Positions 33,649-42,984 of a stretch of 64,000 nucleotides of DNA are shown here, in pieces (the stretch's first letter is position 1; every line of letters begins with the position of its first letter). This stretch comes from DAIDKA01 sp035485475 (GTDB lineage Bacteria > Pseudomonadota > Gammaproteobacteria > Steroidobacterales > Steroidobacteraceae). The stretch lies in contig DATHOA010000185.1 of assembly GCA_035485475.1 (NCBI GenBank), positions 1-64,000 on the forward strand, in the 5' to 3' direction. Position numbers and translations under genes: made by a program. Below the pieces are notes generated by a model. That model worked only from the letters and a program-made list of their open reading frames with translations. It had not been told where the DNA came from and ran no database searches.

Positions 33649-35553
33649 TTAGCCGTCAGTGATTGCGGTGATGAGGGACGTGAACATCAGGCCCGAGGTC
33701 TGAATCATCTGCGCGCAGGCCTGGTAGGCCTGCTGGTACTTGACCATGTTGGCGGCTTCCTCATCCAGATTGACGCCGGATGTGCTGTTCACGGCATTCG
33801 TGGCCGAGGTGTTGACGGCCTGTTGTGCCTGCGCGTTGGCCTGTGCCTGCTGAGTCTGCGCGCCGACCTGGGCCACCAGGGTATTGGCCGCCCCGATCAA
33901 TGAGGTCGTGCCGCCATTGAGCGAGTTGGCCTTCAGTCCATCGATCATGGCGAACAGGTTGGAATTGTCGCCGGCGTTGCCGACGTTGCTGCTGACCGTG
34001 AATGTGTCGCCAGCCGCCGGCGTGCCGCTGATCGAAGTGGTCCAGCCGGTAGCGGCCGAGATGGCGGCGCCCGGTGTATACGTGAAGCTGGGCCCGGTGC
34101 CATTGATCTGGTACTGGGTGGGCGAGCTGAACACGATGCTGGTGGGGGTCAGTAGCGCCGGATTGGTCGGGTCAGTCACCGTGGCCGCGGCAATGGTGCC
34201 GGTGCCGGTGTTGGTGGTCGATGCGTTCGCCTGGACTGCGGACGCCGCGGCGACCTGCGAGGGGCTGCTCAGCAGCACGCTGAAACCGGCGGCCGCCTGA
34301 TTGGTGGGCTGTATGAGGTAGCTGTCGCCGGTGCTGGCCGCGCCGCTTACCACAATGGACAACCCGTCGGCGGTGAAGGGGTTGCCTGCGCTGCCGTCAC
34401 CGCCCCCGAGTACCACCGCATGCTGTTGCGTCTGGTCGTACAGCTGCCAGGTTCCGCCGTTGTTGGTCAGTGTGTAGTCATCGGGCGTCAGAGCCGAGAC
34501 ATCGGAAATGGTGGCTGTGACCTGGGCCGTGCCGGTATTGAAGGATGAGTTACTGACCTGTACCGGGCCCACTGCGAACATGGGCTGACCCTGTGTGCCG
34601 CTGGGCGTGAGGCCCGCTGCCTGCTGCTGGTTGACGATGCTGGCAATGCCGATGCTGAGCTGGCCGAGCGTGTTCAGCGCGGGGTCGATGACCTGATTGC
34701 GCACCGCCAGCAGGCCGCCCAACGAGCCGCCGGAAATCGCGCTGGTAACGTTGACCGTGGTCGAGGTTCCCGCCGTCTGCAGGCCCACGTCCAGTTGAGT
34801 GGGATTGTACTGGTTGGGTATGGCCGACAGAGTCTGTGCCGTACCGCCGGTAACCAGCGACTGGCCACTGCCGATGAAGACATTCAGGGAACCGTCACTT
34901 TGCGTGGCGGTGTTCACCGAGACGTACTGGCTGAGCGTATTGAGCAGCTGGTCGCGCTGGTCAAGCAGGGAGTTGGGAGGCTGTCCGGAGCTCGATTGTG
35001 CGGCGATCTGTATGTTGAGGTTGGCAATACCGGTCGCCAACGTATTGATTTCCGCCACGCCGTTGCTGATCTGGCCCTCTACGTTCTGGTCGGTCTGCGA
35101 CAGCTGGCTGGCGTAGCCCTGTACCGTCTGTGCCAACGACTGGGCCGAACTCAACACCGCCTGGCCGCTGGCGGTCTGGGTCGGGTTGTTGGCCAGGGTC
35201 TGCAGCGAATTGGTGAAGTTCTGCAGTGTCGCGGTAAGACCCGTAGTCGTATCGCTCAACAGGTTGTCGACGGTGGCCGCCGTGGTGGAGTAGGTATTGA
35301 AGCTGGAATAACCGCTTTGCGAGGAGCGCATCTGGCCGGCCAGCAGCTCGCTGTAGCTGCGCGTGACGCTTTGGATCTCCACGCCATTGCCGTAGGTGCC
35401 CGTGCTGCTGGTGACGCCCAGTTGGGCTTCGAAGTTGGGGGACTCGACGCTGTAGCCCGGGGTTGAGGCATTCGCGACGTTATTGCTGGTAACCGCCAGG
35501 GCATTCTGGAATGCGAGCAACCCGGAAACACTGTTGGAAAGTACATTCGACAT
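33649..35553 (-). CDS. flgK: Flagellar hook-filament junction protein FlgK (HAP1)
   Basis: A 634-aa hook-associated protein exported by the flagellar apparatus. The start is NVLSNSVSGLLAFQNALAVT with the SNNVANASTPGYS motif of axial proteins, and the end is the conserved MVKYQQAYQACAQMIQTSGLMFTSLI helix. Long variable domains occupy about 200-540. It is placed between flgJ and flgL in the operon. Confidence 0.94.
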   Translation of the reverse strand: MSNVLSNSVSGLLAFQNALAVTSNNVANASTPGYSVESPNFEAQLGVTSSTGTYGNGVEIQSVTRSYSELLAGQMRSSQSGYSSFNTYSTTAATVDNLLSDTTTGLTATLQNFTNSLQTLANNPTQTASGQAVLSSAQSLAQTVQGYASQLSQTDQNVEGQISNGVAEINTLATGIANLNIQIAAQSSSGQPPNSLLDQRDQLLNTLSQYVSVNTATQSDGSLNVFIGSGQSLVTGGTAQTLSAIPNQYNPTQLDVGLQTAGTSTTVNVTSAISGGSLGGLLAVRNQVIDPALNTLGQLSIGIASIVNQQQAAGLTPSGTQGQPMFAVGPVQVSNSSFNTGTAQVTATISDVSALTPDDYTLTNNGGTWQLYDQTQQHAVVLGGGDGSAGNPFTADGLSIVVSGAASTGDSYLIQPTNQAAAGFSVLLSSPSQVAAASAVQANASTTNTGTGTIAAATVTDPTNPALLTPTSIVFSSPTQYQINGTGPSFTYTPGAAISAATGWTTSISGTPAAGDTFTVSSNVGNAGDNSNLFAMIDGLKANSLNGGTTSLIGAANTLVAQVGAQTQQAQANAQAQQAVNTSATNAVNSTSGVNLDEEAANMVKYQQAYQACAQMIQTSGLMFTSLITAITDG

Positions 35554-35567
35554 TGCAACTCAAGCCT

Positions 35568-36521
35568 TTACAGGGAGCTCGTGGTTTCGGTTATCGGCAC
35601 CGTGGCGCCGGACTTGAGCGCGGTGAGCCCACGCAGGTTCAGGGCCAGGTAGCCGGAGATGTTGTTGGCGACGGCGCTGACCTTGCGGGCATAATCCGGG
35701 TCAGTGGCATAACCACCGCGTTGCAGACCGGTGGCGAAGGCGCGGCTATCGCCTCCGGTATTGAGCGCAGCGGCGTAACGGGGGTTGTTGCGCAGGAGCG
35801 ATACATAGTCCTGGAAGCTCTGGGTGGCATCCGCATACGAACGGAAAGGCGCCAGGACACTCACGGCGCTGCCATCGGGGGCGGCTTCGCTGGTCACGGC
35901 CTGCGCACTGGCACCGTCCCAGGCGCCAGTGGCCTTGACGCCAAACAGGTTGTTGCTGGAATGGCCGCTGCTGTCATGAGGCAGGCTGCGACCCCAGTTG
36001 GTCTCCAATGCGGCCTGTGCGAGCAGGTTGCTTGGGGCCACACCGAGCTGTTGGCCGGCTTGCTCGGCCTGGGGCAACAGCCCCTGGATGAAGTTTTGCT
36101 GAGTCGCTGCCGAGGCCGCGGGCGGTGAGGCCTTGGCCGGATTGCTGGGCGCCGCGCCGCTCGCGCTCGGTGCGCTGCTGGCCGCGGGGCTGGCGCTGGC
36201 AGCACTCAGTCGTTGCAGCTGCCGCACCAGCATGTCCGCCAGACCCAGGCCGCGTCCCTTGGACAACTGCAGGGCGAGCTGGTCGTCATACATGCCCTGG
36301 TACATCTTTTCCTGGTCGCTGCCGAAAATCGGATCGGTACCGACGGCATCGCGCATGCTCTTCAGCATCATGCGCGTGAACATGCTCTCGAACTGCTGGG
36401 CGACCTTGCGCACGGCGGTCGGATCGTTCTTGGCCGCGGCCCGTTTCAATGCCTGCAGCCCCGAGAAGTCCGTATAGGTGTCGGCGGCAGAGGTGTCAGC
36501 AGGGATAGGCGGGGTCGACAT
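35568..36521 (-). CDS. flgJ: Flagellar rod-associated muramidase FlgJ
   Basis: A 317-aa dual-domain protein. The N-terminal rod-binding domain (about 20-105; KRAAAKNDPTAVRKVAQQFE, FGSDQEKMYQGMYDDQLA) is the rod-capping part. An Ala/Ser/Pro linker (105-140) leads to a GH73 glucosaminidase domain (about 145-300; LLAQAALETNWGRS with catalytic Glu173). It opens peptidoglycan for the growing rod. The two-domain form is characteristic of beta- and gammaproteobacteria. It lies between flgI and flgK in the operon. Confidence 0.94.
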   Translation of the reverse strand: MSTPPIPADTSAADTYTDFSGLQALKRAAAKNDPTAVRKVAQQFESMFTRMMLKSMRDAVGTDPIFGSDQEKMYQGMYDDQLALQLSKGRGLGLADMLVRQLQRLSAASASPAASSAPSASGAAPSNPAKASPPAASAATQQNFIQGLLPQAEQAGQQLGVAPSNLLAQAALETNWGRSLPHDSSGHSSNNLFGVKATGAWDGASAQAVTSEAAPDGSAVSVLAPFRSYADATQSFQDYVSLLRNNPRYAAALNTGGDSRAFATGLQRGGYATDPDYARKVSAVANNISGYLALNLRGLTALKSGATVPITETTSSL

Positions 36522-36528
36522 GGCTTAT

Positions 36529-37671
36529 CTAGATCACGACCAGCTCGGCGCGCAGCGCGCCGGCTTCACGCAGCGCCTCGAGGATGGCCACCAGGTCGCC
36601 CGGTGCCGCGCCGACCCGGTTCACGGCGCGCACGATCTCATCCAGGTTCACGCCGGCCTGGAACACGAACATGCGCGCGTCAGCCTGTTGCACGCTGACA
36701 TCACTGCGCGGGGTGACCGTGGCGGTCGTCCCCTTGGTAAAGGAGTTTGGTTGGCTGACATCCTGGCGCTCGGTGATGGTGACCGACAAGGATCCGTGAG
36801 CCACCGCGGCCGCTGTCACCTGCACGTGCGAGCTGATGACCACGGTTCCGGTGCGGGAATTGATGATGACCCGGGCCGGTGCCTCACCCGGTTCGATCTC
36901 GATGGCTTCCAGGGTGGACAGATAGGCGATGCGCTGGTCCGGGTTGCTGGGAGCGGCGACCTTGATGGACACCGGGTCGGTGGCTTCGGCAGTGCCGGCG
37001 CCCAGGGTCTTGTTGATCCCGGCGGCGACCCGGGCTGCCGTCGTAAAGTCCGGGGTGTTCAGGTTCAGCACCAGGAAGGCGTCCTGGGCGAACTTTGTCG
37101 GCACCTCGCGCTCCACGTTGGCGCCATTGGGAATGCGGCCGCTGCTGGGAACGTTCAATGAAATCCGCGAGCCGTCCTTGCCGCTGACGCCGAAGCCGCT
37201 GACCACCATGCTGCCCTGCGCGAACGCATAGACCTCCCCGTCCAGCCCCCGCAGTGGTGTCAGGAGCAGCTCCCCGCCGCGCAGGCTGGCGGCATTGGCG
37301 ATGGACGCCACGGTGACATCGATGGTCTGGCCGGGCTTGGTGAAGGGCGGTAGATCGGCGGTGACGGTCACCGCGGCCACGTTCTTCAACTGTGGGTTGG
37401 AGCCGGCCGGAATCGTGACGCCGAACTTCGCCAGCATGTTGGCGATGCTCTGGATGGTGAAAGGCGCCTGCGTGGTCTGGTCACCGGTGCCGTCGAGGCC
37501 CACCACCAGGCCGTAACCGAACAGCTGGTTGGAGCGCACTCCGGACACCGAGGCGATGTCCTTGATGCGATCGGCACGCGCCGGCGTGGCCAGGCCTGCC
37601 AGCACGATGTTCAGCAGCAGGGCCGTAAGGAAAGCTGCGGAGCCTCTTGATCTGCGGATTGATTCAAACAT
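36529..37671 (-). CDS. flgI: Flagellar P-ring protein FlgI
   Basis: A 380-aa periplasmic ring protein around the rod. It has a signal peptide of about 33 residues ending TPARA and the conserved body RIKDIASVSGVRSNQLFGYGLVVGLDGTGDQ, DVTVASIANAASLRGGELLLTPL and VNRVGAAPGDLVAILEALREAGAL. Length is normal. Its start overlaps the flgH stop by one base, showing tight coupling. FlgA, encoded divergently, is its chaperone. Confidence 0.96.
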   Translation of the reverse strand: MFESIRRSRGSAAFLTALLLNIVLAGLATPARADRIKDIASVSGVRSNQLFGYGLVVGLDGTGDQTTQAPFTIQSIANMLAKFGVTIPAGSNPQLKNVAAVTVTADLPPFTKPGQTIDVTVASIANAASLRGGELLLTPLRGLDGEVYAFAQGSMVVSGFGVSGKDGSRISLNVPSSGRIPNGANVEREVPTKFAQDAFLVLNLNTPDFTTAARVAAGINKTLGAGTAEATDPVSIKVAAPSNPDQRIAYLSTLEAIEIEPGEAPARVIINSRTGTVVISSHVQVTAAAVAHGSLSVTITERQDVSQPNSFTKGTTATVTPRSDVSVQQADARMFVFQAGVNLDEIVRAVNRVGAAPGDLVAILEALREAGALRAELVVI

Positions 37672-38342
37672 CAGAACGGTGTCCAGGGTGAATTGAAGAA
37701 GCGCGACAGCCAGCCCTGGGCATTGGCGTCGGCCAGCGCGCCCTTGCCGCCATAGGCGATCTTGGCGTTAGCCACTTGTGAGGAGGGTACGGAGTTCTCG
37801 GAGGAAAGGTCGATGGGTCGGATGACTCCCGTCATGCGCACATATTCCTGTCCCTGGTTGATGCCGATCCATTTCTCGCCCTTGACGTACAGGTTGCCGT
37901 TGGGCAGTACCTTCTGCACGGTGACCGTGATGAAGCCCTGCAGGCTGTTGCTCTGCGCGCTGTCACCTTCGCCGGCAAACTTGCTGGTGTCGGCAATGTT
38001 GTTGCTCAGGATCGGCACGCCATGGATGGTGAGCGCCTTGCCCAGGATCGTCATGCCGGGCAGCGCGACCGAGGTGTTCTTGGTGGTGTTGGTGCTGGAG
38101 CTTTTCTGCGCCGCCGTCTGCTCGTTCAGGACGATGGTGACGATGTCCCCGACATGATGCGCGATGGGATTCTCGAACAGCGCCACTTCGCGGCCGGCCT
38201 GATAGATGGAGCCATTGGTGGGCTTGGGCACGGGTTCTGCGGCCCAGCTCATGCCGTCGTCGTCCTTGGGTGGATGCACCGACTGGCAGGCACCCAGACC
38301 AAGAATCGCAACGCAGATCAGAAATTTATTGAAGGTTCGCAT
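37671..38342 (-). CDS. flgH: Flagellar L-ring lipoprotein FlgH
   Basis: A 223-aa outer-membrane lipoprotein forming the L-ring. The lipobox LGAC places the lipidated Cys at residue 19. The body has the conserved HHVGDIVTIVLNEQTAAQKSS, FITVTVQKVLPNGNLYVKGEKW and NQGQEYVRMTGVIRP segments and the closing AYGGKGALADANAQGWLSRFF. It follows flgG by 10 nt in the operon and is adjacent to flgI. Confidence 0.96.
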   Translation of the reverse strand: MRTFNKFLICVAILGLGACQSVHPPKDDDGMSWAAEPVPKPTNGSIYQAGREVALFENPIAHHVGDIVTIVLNEQTAAQKSSSTNTTKNTSVALPGMTILGKALTIHGVPILSNNIADTSKFAGEGDSAQSNSLQGFITVTVQKVLPNGNLYVKGEKWIGINQGQEYVRMTGVIRPIDLSSENSVPSSQVANAKIAYGGKGALADANAQGWLSRFFNSPWTPF

Positions 38343-38352
38343 TAGTGTCCGT

Positions 38353-39138
38353 TTACATGTTCTGCGTGGCGTACTGCAGCATCTGGTCGGTGGTTTCCAC
38401 GGCCTTGGAGTTCATCTCGTAGGCGCGCTGGGTCTCGATCATGTTGACCATTTCCTCAACGACGTTGACGTTGGAGCTCTCCACCGAACCCTGGACGATC
38501 GTCCCCAGGCCGGTGAGACCGGGCGAGCCGGTCGTGGGTGTGCCGCTGGAGGCGGATTCCAAGGCCAGATTGCCGCCTGCATCCTGCAGGCCGGCCGGAT
38601 TGATGAAGTCGGCAAGCTGCAGGCTGCCGACCTGGGTCGGCGCAGTCTGCCCCGGCAGCAGCACGGTAACCACGCCGTTGGGCGCAATCGTGACGCTTTG
38701 TGCACCCTGCGGGATGGTGATCGCGGGCTGCACCTGGTAGCCCGTGGCGTTGACCAATTGGCCCTGGGCGTTGACCTGGAAGCTACCGTCTCGCGTATAG
38801 GCCAGCGTGCCATCGGGTTTGAGGATCTGGAAAAAACCGCGACCCTGGATCGCCAGGTCCAGCGAATTACCGGTGTTGTCAAGACTGCCTTGCGTGAAGC
38901 TGGGTTCGGTGGCGACCACGCGCACGCCCGTGCCCAATTGCAGTCCGGATGGATAGGTGGTCGTATCCGAGGTGGAGCCGCCCACCTGGGTGACGTTCTG
39001 GTACAGCAGATCGTTGAACACCGCGCGGCTTTTCTTGAAGCCGTTGGTATTGACGTTGGCGAGGTTGTTAGCCGTCACCGTCATCTGCGTCTGCTGTGCG
39101 TCGAGGCCGGTTTTAGCCGCCCAGAGTGCCGGTTCCAT
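38353..39138 (-). CDS. flgG: Distal rod protein FlgG
   Basis: A 261-aa distal rod subunit. It opens EPALWAAKTGLDAQQTQMTV and has the rod motif NNLANVNTNGFKKSR, the GFFQILKPDGTLAYTRDGSF segment shared by hook/rod proteins, and the conserved end VEEMVNMIETQRAYEMNSKAV. The length matches the family. It lies between flgF and flgH. Confidence 0.96.
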   Translation of the reverse strand: MEPALWAAKTGLDAQQTQMTVTANNLANVNTNGFKKSRAVFNDLLYQNVTQVGGSTSDTTTYPSGLQLGTGVRVVATEPSFTQGSLDNTGNSLDLAIQGRGFFQILKPDGTLAYTRDGSFQVNAQGQLVNATGYQVQPAITIPQGAQSVTIAPNGVVTVLLPGQTAPTQVGSLQLADFINPAGLQDAGGNLALESASSGTPTTGSPGLTGLGTIVQGSVESSNVNVVEEMVNMIETQRAYEMNSKAVETTDQMLQYATQNM

Positions 39139-39169
39139 GATGCGTTACCTATATCTGTTGAGCTTGCGG

Positions 39170-39910
39170 TCAGCTCGATTGGAGCAGTTTCGCCGACGAG
39201 CTGGCGTTGTCTTCGGCGGCGTGCAGTGCTTTGATCTGCAGGTCAAAATTTCGCGACAGCTCGATCATGTTGACCATCGAGCCGGCCAGGTCGACATTGC
39301 TGCCTTCCAGGACTCCCGAGGCGATGGTGGTGTTGGCGTCCGCGTCGGCGGGCTGGCCGCTGTTGGTGCGGAACAGACCATCGGCGCCGCGTGAAATGGT
39401 GTCGGTGGGCGGATTGACGAGTTTGAGGCGCCCCACATTGGAACTGGTCTGCGGCGTTTGACCCAGGGGCACGATGGAGATCGTGCCATCCGGAGCCACC
39501 GTAGCCGTTGAGTACGGAGGGACACTCAATGGGCCGTTGTCACCCAGCACTTGCAGCCCGGCGGCGGTCATCAACTGTCCGCTCGGATCCACGTGCAGGT
39601 CCCCGGCGCGGGTGTAGGCCTCGTTCCCCTGGCTGTCCTGGACGGCAATGAAGCCCTGGCCCTGCACCGCCACATCAAAGGGATTGCCGGTGGTGATCTG
39701 CGAGCCCACCGTGCTGTCCCAGCCGACCGAGGCATCGGTGGCATAGACGCGCGAGGCGAAGCCCGGTCCAGTTACGGCACGGCTCTGAAACGCACTCAGG
39801 TCCGCCTTGAACCCGGTGGTGTTGGCGTTGGCGAGATTGTGGCTGTTCGCCGCCTGGGCGCGCAGCGTCTGACTGGCGCCAGACATCGCAACGTAGAGCA
39901 GTTTATCCAT
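39170..39910 (-). CDS. flgF: Proximal rod protein FlgF
   Basis: A 246-aa rod subunit. It begins DKLLYVAMSGASQTLRAQA, with NSHNLANANTTGFKADL and the GFIAVQDSQGNEAYTRAGDL segment typical of the FlgF/FlgG group, and ends with the helix MVNMIELSRNFDLQIKALHAAEDNASSSAKLL. It lies between flgE (41 nt away) and flgG in the operon. Confidence 0.95.
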   Translation of the reverse strand: MDKLLYVAMSGASQTLRAQAANSHNLANANTTGFKADLSAFQSRAVTGPGFASRVYATDASVGWDSTVGSQITTGNPFDVAVQGQGFIAVQDSQGNEAYTRAGDLHVDPSGQLMTAAGLQVLGDNGPLSVPPYSTATVAPDGTISIVPLGQTPQTSSNVGRLKLVNPPTDTISRGADGLFRTNSGQPADADANTTIASGVLEGSNVDLAGSMVNMIELSRNFDLQIKALHAAEDNASSSAKLLQSS

Positions 39911-39951
39911 GACGGGTCATCAGGCCTTGGCGTTCGGTTCGCTTTGCAGGA

Positions 39952-41169
39952 CTACTGGCGGATGCCGATGATGGTCTGGGTGACCTGGTCTTCGGTCTGG
40001 ATCATCTGCGCGTTGGCCTGAAAGGCGCGCTGCGCGGTGATCATGTCGACCAATGACGTCGTGGTGTCCACGTTGGACTCCTCCAGCGATCCCGAAGAGA
40101 TGCTGCCGAACCCGGAGCCGCCGGCCACGCCGTTCACGGCCGATCCGGAGGCGCTGCTGGCAGCCCAGCTGTTATCGCCCAGCTGTGCCAGGCCCTGCGG
40201 GTTGGCGAAATTCGCCATCGCCACCTGACCTAGGTTGACGGAGCGTCCGTTGGTGTACTGCGCCTGGACGATGCCCGTATTGCCGATGCTGATACCGCTG
40301 AGCAGGCCGGTGGTGTAGCCATCCTGCGCAACGGCAGTGACGCCGAAGGCGTTGCCGTACTGCGTCGTGCTGTTGAAGTTGAACGTCATGGTCATGGGGT
40401 TGGCACCGGTCGCCGGCGTGTACTGGTTGAATGGGACCAAGCCGCCTGGAGGTGTCAGCAATGCGCCGCTGGGGCTATAGGTCAGGGGCTGCACCGGGCC
40501 CACCGCATTGCCATCCACGTACAGCTGAGCGTTCCAGGTATTGGGAGCGGTGTTGGTGAAGTACAGCGAAGCGGTGTGCGCCGCGCCCAAGGAGTCGTAT
40601 ACCGTAACGGATGTGGTGCTGGTGTAACTGTTGGGGTCGGTCGGCGAGAAAGTCGGGTCCGCCGGCACGGTGGCATTCGCCGGCAGGTTGGCGGTGAGGT
40701 TCACCGTGGTGGTCGCATTGGGTGCGCCTTCGGCCGTGGACAGTGACAGGTTGCTCAGACCGCCGGTGTTGAAGGTACCGTTCGCGAGGGGCGGATAGAC
40801 CTGCAGGTTGGCACCGCTGGCCGTGACCACATCCCCGGCGTTGTTGACCTGGAATTCCCCGTCGCGGGTGTATTCCAATGCGCCGTTGTTGCTGGTGGTG
40901 AAGAACCCGTTACCGCTGATCGCCAGATCCAGGTTGTTGTTCGTGGTCTCGAGATCGCCCTGCGAGAACTGCTGGGACACATCGGAGACCGCCACGCCGT
41001 TACCGACGGCGGTGGAGCTCACGCCACTCTGGGTGGACGCAAACAGGTTGGAAAACTCCGCGCGTGAACCTTTGAAGCCCACGGTGCTGACGTTGGCAAG
41101 GTTGTTGGCCGTCACCGTGAGATCCTGGTTGGCGGCATTGAGGCCTGTGAGGGCGACATTGAATGACAT
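39952..41169 (-). CDS. flgE: Flagellar hook protein FlgE
   Basis: A 405-aa hook subunit. It opens SFNVALTGLNAANQDLTVT with NNLANVSTVGFKGSRAEF, then GFFTTSNNGALEYTRDGEF, a variable Thr/Asn/Ala-rich central region (about 130-330), and the conserved end SLVDMITAQRAFQANAQMIQTEDQVTQTI. Length is normal for a gammaproteobacterial hook protein. Follows flgD by 37 nt. Confidence 0.96.
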   Translation of the reverse strand: MSFNVALTGLNAANQDLTVTANNLANVSTVGFKGSRAEFSNLFASTQSGVSSTAVGNGVAVSDVSQQFSQGDLETTNNNLDLAISGNGFFTTSNNGALEYTRDGEFQVNNAGDVVTASGANLQVYPPLANGTFNTGGLSNLSLSTAEGAPNATTTVNLTANLPANATVPADPTFSPTDPNSYTSTTSVTVYDSLGAAHTASLYFTNTAPNTWNAQLYVDGNAVGPVQPLTYSPSGALLTPPGGLVPFNQYTPATGANPMTMTFNFNSTTQYGNAFGVTAVAQDGYTTGLLSGISIGNTGIVQAQYTNGRSVNLGQVAMANFANPQGLAQLGDNSWAASSASGSAVNGVAGGSGFGSISSGSLEESNVDTTTSLVDMITAQRAFQANAQMIQTEDQVTQTIIGIRQ

Positions 41170-41206
41170 GGCTTGGTGTTCCTAATGCGTGGCTTTGGTT
41201 GGCGCG

Positions 41207-41860
41207 TTACAGGATGGTGACGACGGAACTGAGCGGCACGGTGCCGCTGGTGGTATTCAGATCCAGCTGCTGAGTCGTCGGATCGATGGTGAGGCTTTGC
41301 ACCTGGCTGACCACCATCGGGGCAACCGTCTGGGACGCTCCGTTGACGGTGGCATTGACACTGATCGTGTACTGGCCGGCCGGCGCCGTGGCACCGCTGC
41401 TGGTGGCGCCGTTCCAGGAGAAGCCGGTCATACCCGAACTGGCCGGTGTGACCTGGAAGGATGTGACCGGTACGCCTTTGGAGTTTGCGATCGACACCGT
41501 CAATCCGGTGGCGCCTGAGGGCGCGTTGACCGCGCCGCCAATCGAGCCACCGGTGGCCAGCGCGGCCGTGGTGCCGGGCGCCAGTATTGATTGGCCGATC
41601 AGGTTTGCGCTGCTGCTGAGCTGCGAGGAGGACATGGCGGACTGCATGCTCTGCAGGCTCGATACCTCGCTCAGGCCCTCCAGCTGTCCCAAGAACTGGC
41701 TGGGGTCGGTGGGCTGCAGGGGATCCTGATTCTGCAGCTGGGTGGAGATCAGCTGCAGGAAGTCAGTTTCGTTGATCTGCATGTTCGCGGGGACCACGCT
41801 GCTGGCCGCAGCGGCATTCGCGGCGTTGTTTCCGGCGATGGGATTGGTACTTGTGGACAT
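41207..41860 (-). CDS. flgD: Hook capping protein FlgD
   Basis: A 217-aa hook scaffolding/capping protein. The conserved N-terminal FLQLISTQLQNQDPLQPTDPSQFLGQL motif is followed by FlgD Tudor-like and FnIII-like domains (about 95-215; SFQVTPASSGMTGFSWNG, PAGQYTISVNATVNGA). It lies between flgC and flgE in the operon. Confidence 0.95.
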   Translation of the reverse strand: MSTSTNPIAGNNAANAAAASSVVPANMQINETDFLQLISTQLQNQDPLQPTDPSQFLGQLEGLSEVSSLQSMQSAMSSSQLSSSANLIGQSILAPGTTAALATGGSIGGAVNAPSGATGLTVSIANSKGVPVTSFQVTPASSGMTGFSWNGATSSGATAPAGQYTISVNATVNGASQTVAPMVVSQVQSLTIDPTTQQLDLNTTSGTVPLSSVVTIL

Positions 41861-41905
41861 CAGGCGCCTCGTAAAGGTGTGGTTGCCAGGTTGCTGTGGC
41901 TATCG

Positions 41906-42334
41906 TTACTGACCGAGTTTCAAGGTCGCGAGCATGAGGTCCTTGGAGGTGTTCATGACCTCCACGTTGTCCTGATAGGCGCGCGATGCGGAAATCATGT
42001 CCGTCATCTCTTCTATGACGTTGACATTGGGTGCGTAGACATTGCCCTGGGCATTGGCCAGAGGATTGCCGGGGTCGTAGCGCATCTGCGGTGCGGCCTG
42101 GCTTTCGACGATGGCCTTGACGCTGACGGCGGCTTCGCTCTGATCCGCCATGCTGGAGGCGCCGAGCATCTTCTGCTGCACCGCCTGGAACACCGGATGG
42201 CGTGCCCTGTAGACCGTGGTCGGATCGCCGCTGACGCTGTCGGCGTTGGCGAGGTTGCTGGCCACGGTGTTCAAGCGCACCGACTGGGCGCTCAAGCCGG
42301 AGCCGGCAATATCGAAGACCTTGAAGGAGGACAT
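41906..42334 (-). CDS. flgC: Proximal rod protein FlgC
   Basis: A 142-aa rod subunit. It begins SFKVFDIAGSGLSAQSVRLN, with VASNLANADSVSGDPTTVY and the conserved NVYAPNVNVIEEMTDMISASRAYQDNVEVMN end. Twenty-six nt separate it from flgB. Confidence 0.95.
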   Translation of the reverse strand: MSSFKVFDIAGSGLSAQSVRLNTVASNLANADSVSGDPTTVYRARHPVFQAVQQKMLGASSMADQSEAAVSVKAIVESQAAPQMRYDPGNPLANAQGNVYAPNVNVIEEMTDMISASRAYQDNVEVMNTSKDLMLATLKLGQ

Positions 42335-42360
42335 CGTTGAGTTCCTTGCAGTTCTTTGGC

Positions 42361-42762
42361 TTACTGACCGGTGATCGCGGTCAGCAGATTGTGCAGGCGC
42401 ATGGACAGAAAGGTGAGCGTGGCCTGGTAGTGCACGGTGTTGTCGGCAAACGCGGCCTGCTCCTGCTGGGAGTCCACGGTGTTGCCGTCCAGTGAGGGCT
42501 GCAGCGGCACGCGATATTTGAGTGCGGCGCCACCCTCGGCAGTCGCGGTCGACGCAATATCCTTTGCATCGGTGGTACTCAGGGTGAGACCGCCTTCAGG
42601 CGAACCGGCCGCAGCCAGTGCCGTGCGAAAGTCGATGTCCCGCGCCTTGTATCCGGGCGTGTCGACATTGGCGAGATTGTTCGCAAGCACGTCCATGCGC
42701 TGGGTCTGCACCTTCAGTGCATCTGCGTGAACGCCAAGGTATGAATCCAGTCCAACAGGCAT
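42361..42762 (-). CDS. flgB: Proximal rod protein FlgB
   Basis: A 133-aa rod subunit and first gene of the long flg operon. It has LGVHADALKVQTQRMDVLA, NNLANVDTPGYKARDIDF and the end FADNTVHYQATLTFLSMRLHNLLTAI. A sigma-54 promoter at 42807-42822 provides a leader of about 34 nt, consistent with a class II, FleQ-dependent operon in polar flagellates. Confidence 0.95.
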   Translation of the reverse strand: MPVGLDSYLGVHADALKVQTQRMDVLANNLANVDTPGYKARDIDFRTALAAAGSPEGGLTLSTTDAKDIASTATAEGGAALKYRVPLQPSLDGNTVDSQQEQAAFADNTVHYQATLTFLSMRLHNLLTAITGQ

Positions 42763-42806
42763 GAGTCGTAATCCGGTCCGTCAAAAAAGTGTCCTGCGGG
42801 AGAAAT

Positions 42807-42822
42807 AGCAATACGCATGCCA
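42807..42822 (-). promoter_or_regulatory. Sigma-54 promoter of flgB
   Basis: On the minus strand TGGCATGCGTATTGCT, with invariant GG and GC exactly placed against the consensus TGGCAC-N5-TTGCT (one mismatch at the sixth base). Predicted start near 42796, 34 nt before the flgB ATG. Confidence 0.78.
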
Positions 42823-42957
42823 GCGGGGCAAAAGGCCCTGATTGCCGGGTATTCGCGCCGATAAACGTGAGGCGCGTCACGTGGGCGGCAAGCGCTTGCC
42901 GCCGGCGGGCGGCAAAGTGCCCGCAACTGGCCGCCTCAGCAACGTCGGGCATGGAGT

Positions 42958-42973
42958 TGGCGCGCCACTTGCA
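42958..42973 (+). promoter_or_regulatory. Sigma-54 promoter candidate of flgA
   Basis: TGGCGCGCCACTTGCA on the plus strand, with GG and GC correctly spaced and one mismatch in the -24 box. Transcription would start around 42984, one base before the annotated flgA ATG, so either the mRNA is nearly leaderless or translation starts downstream. Confidence 0.58.
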
Positions 42974-42984
42974 ATGACCACTGC

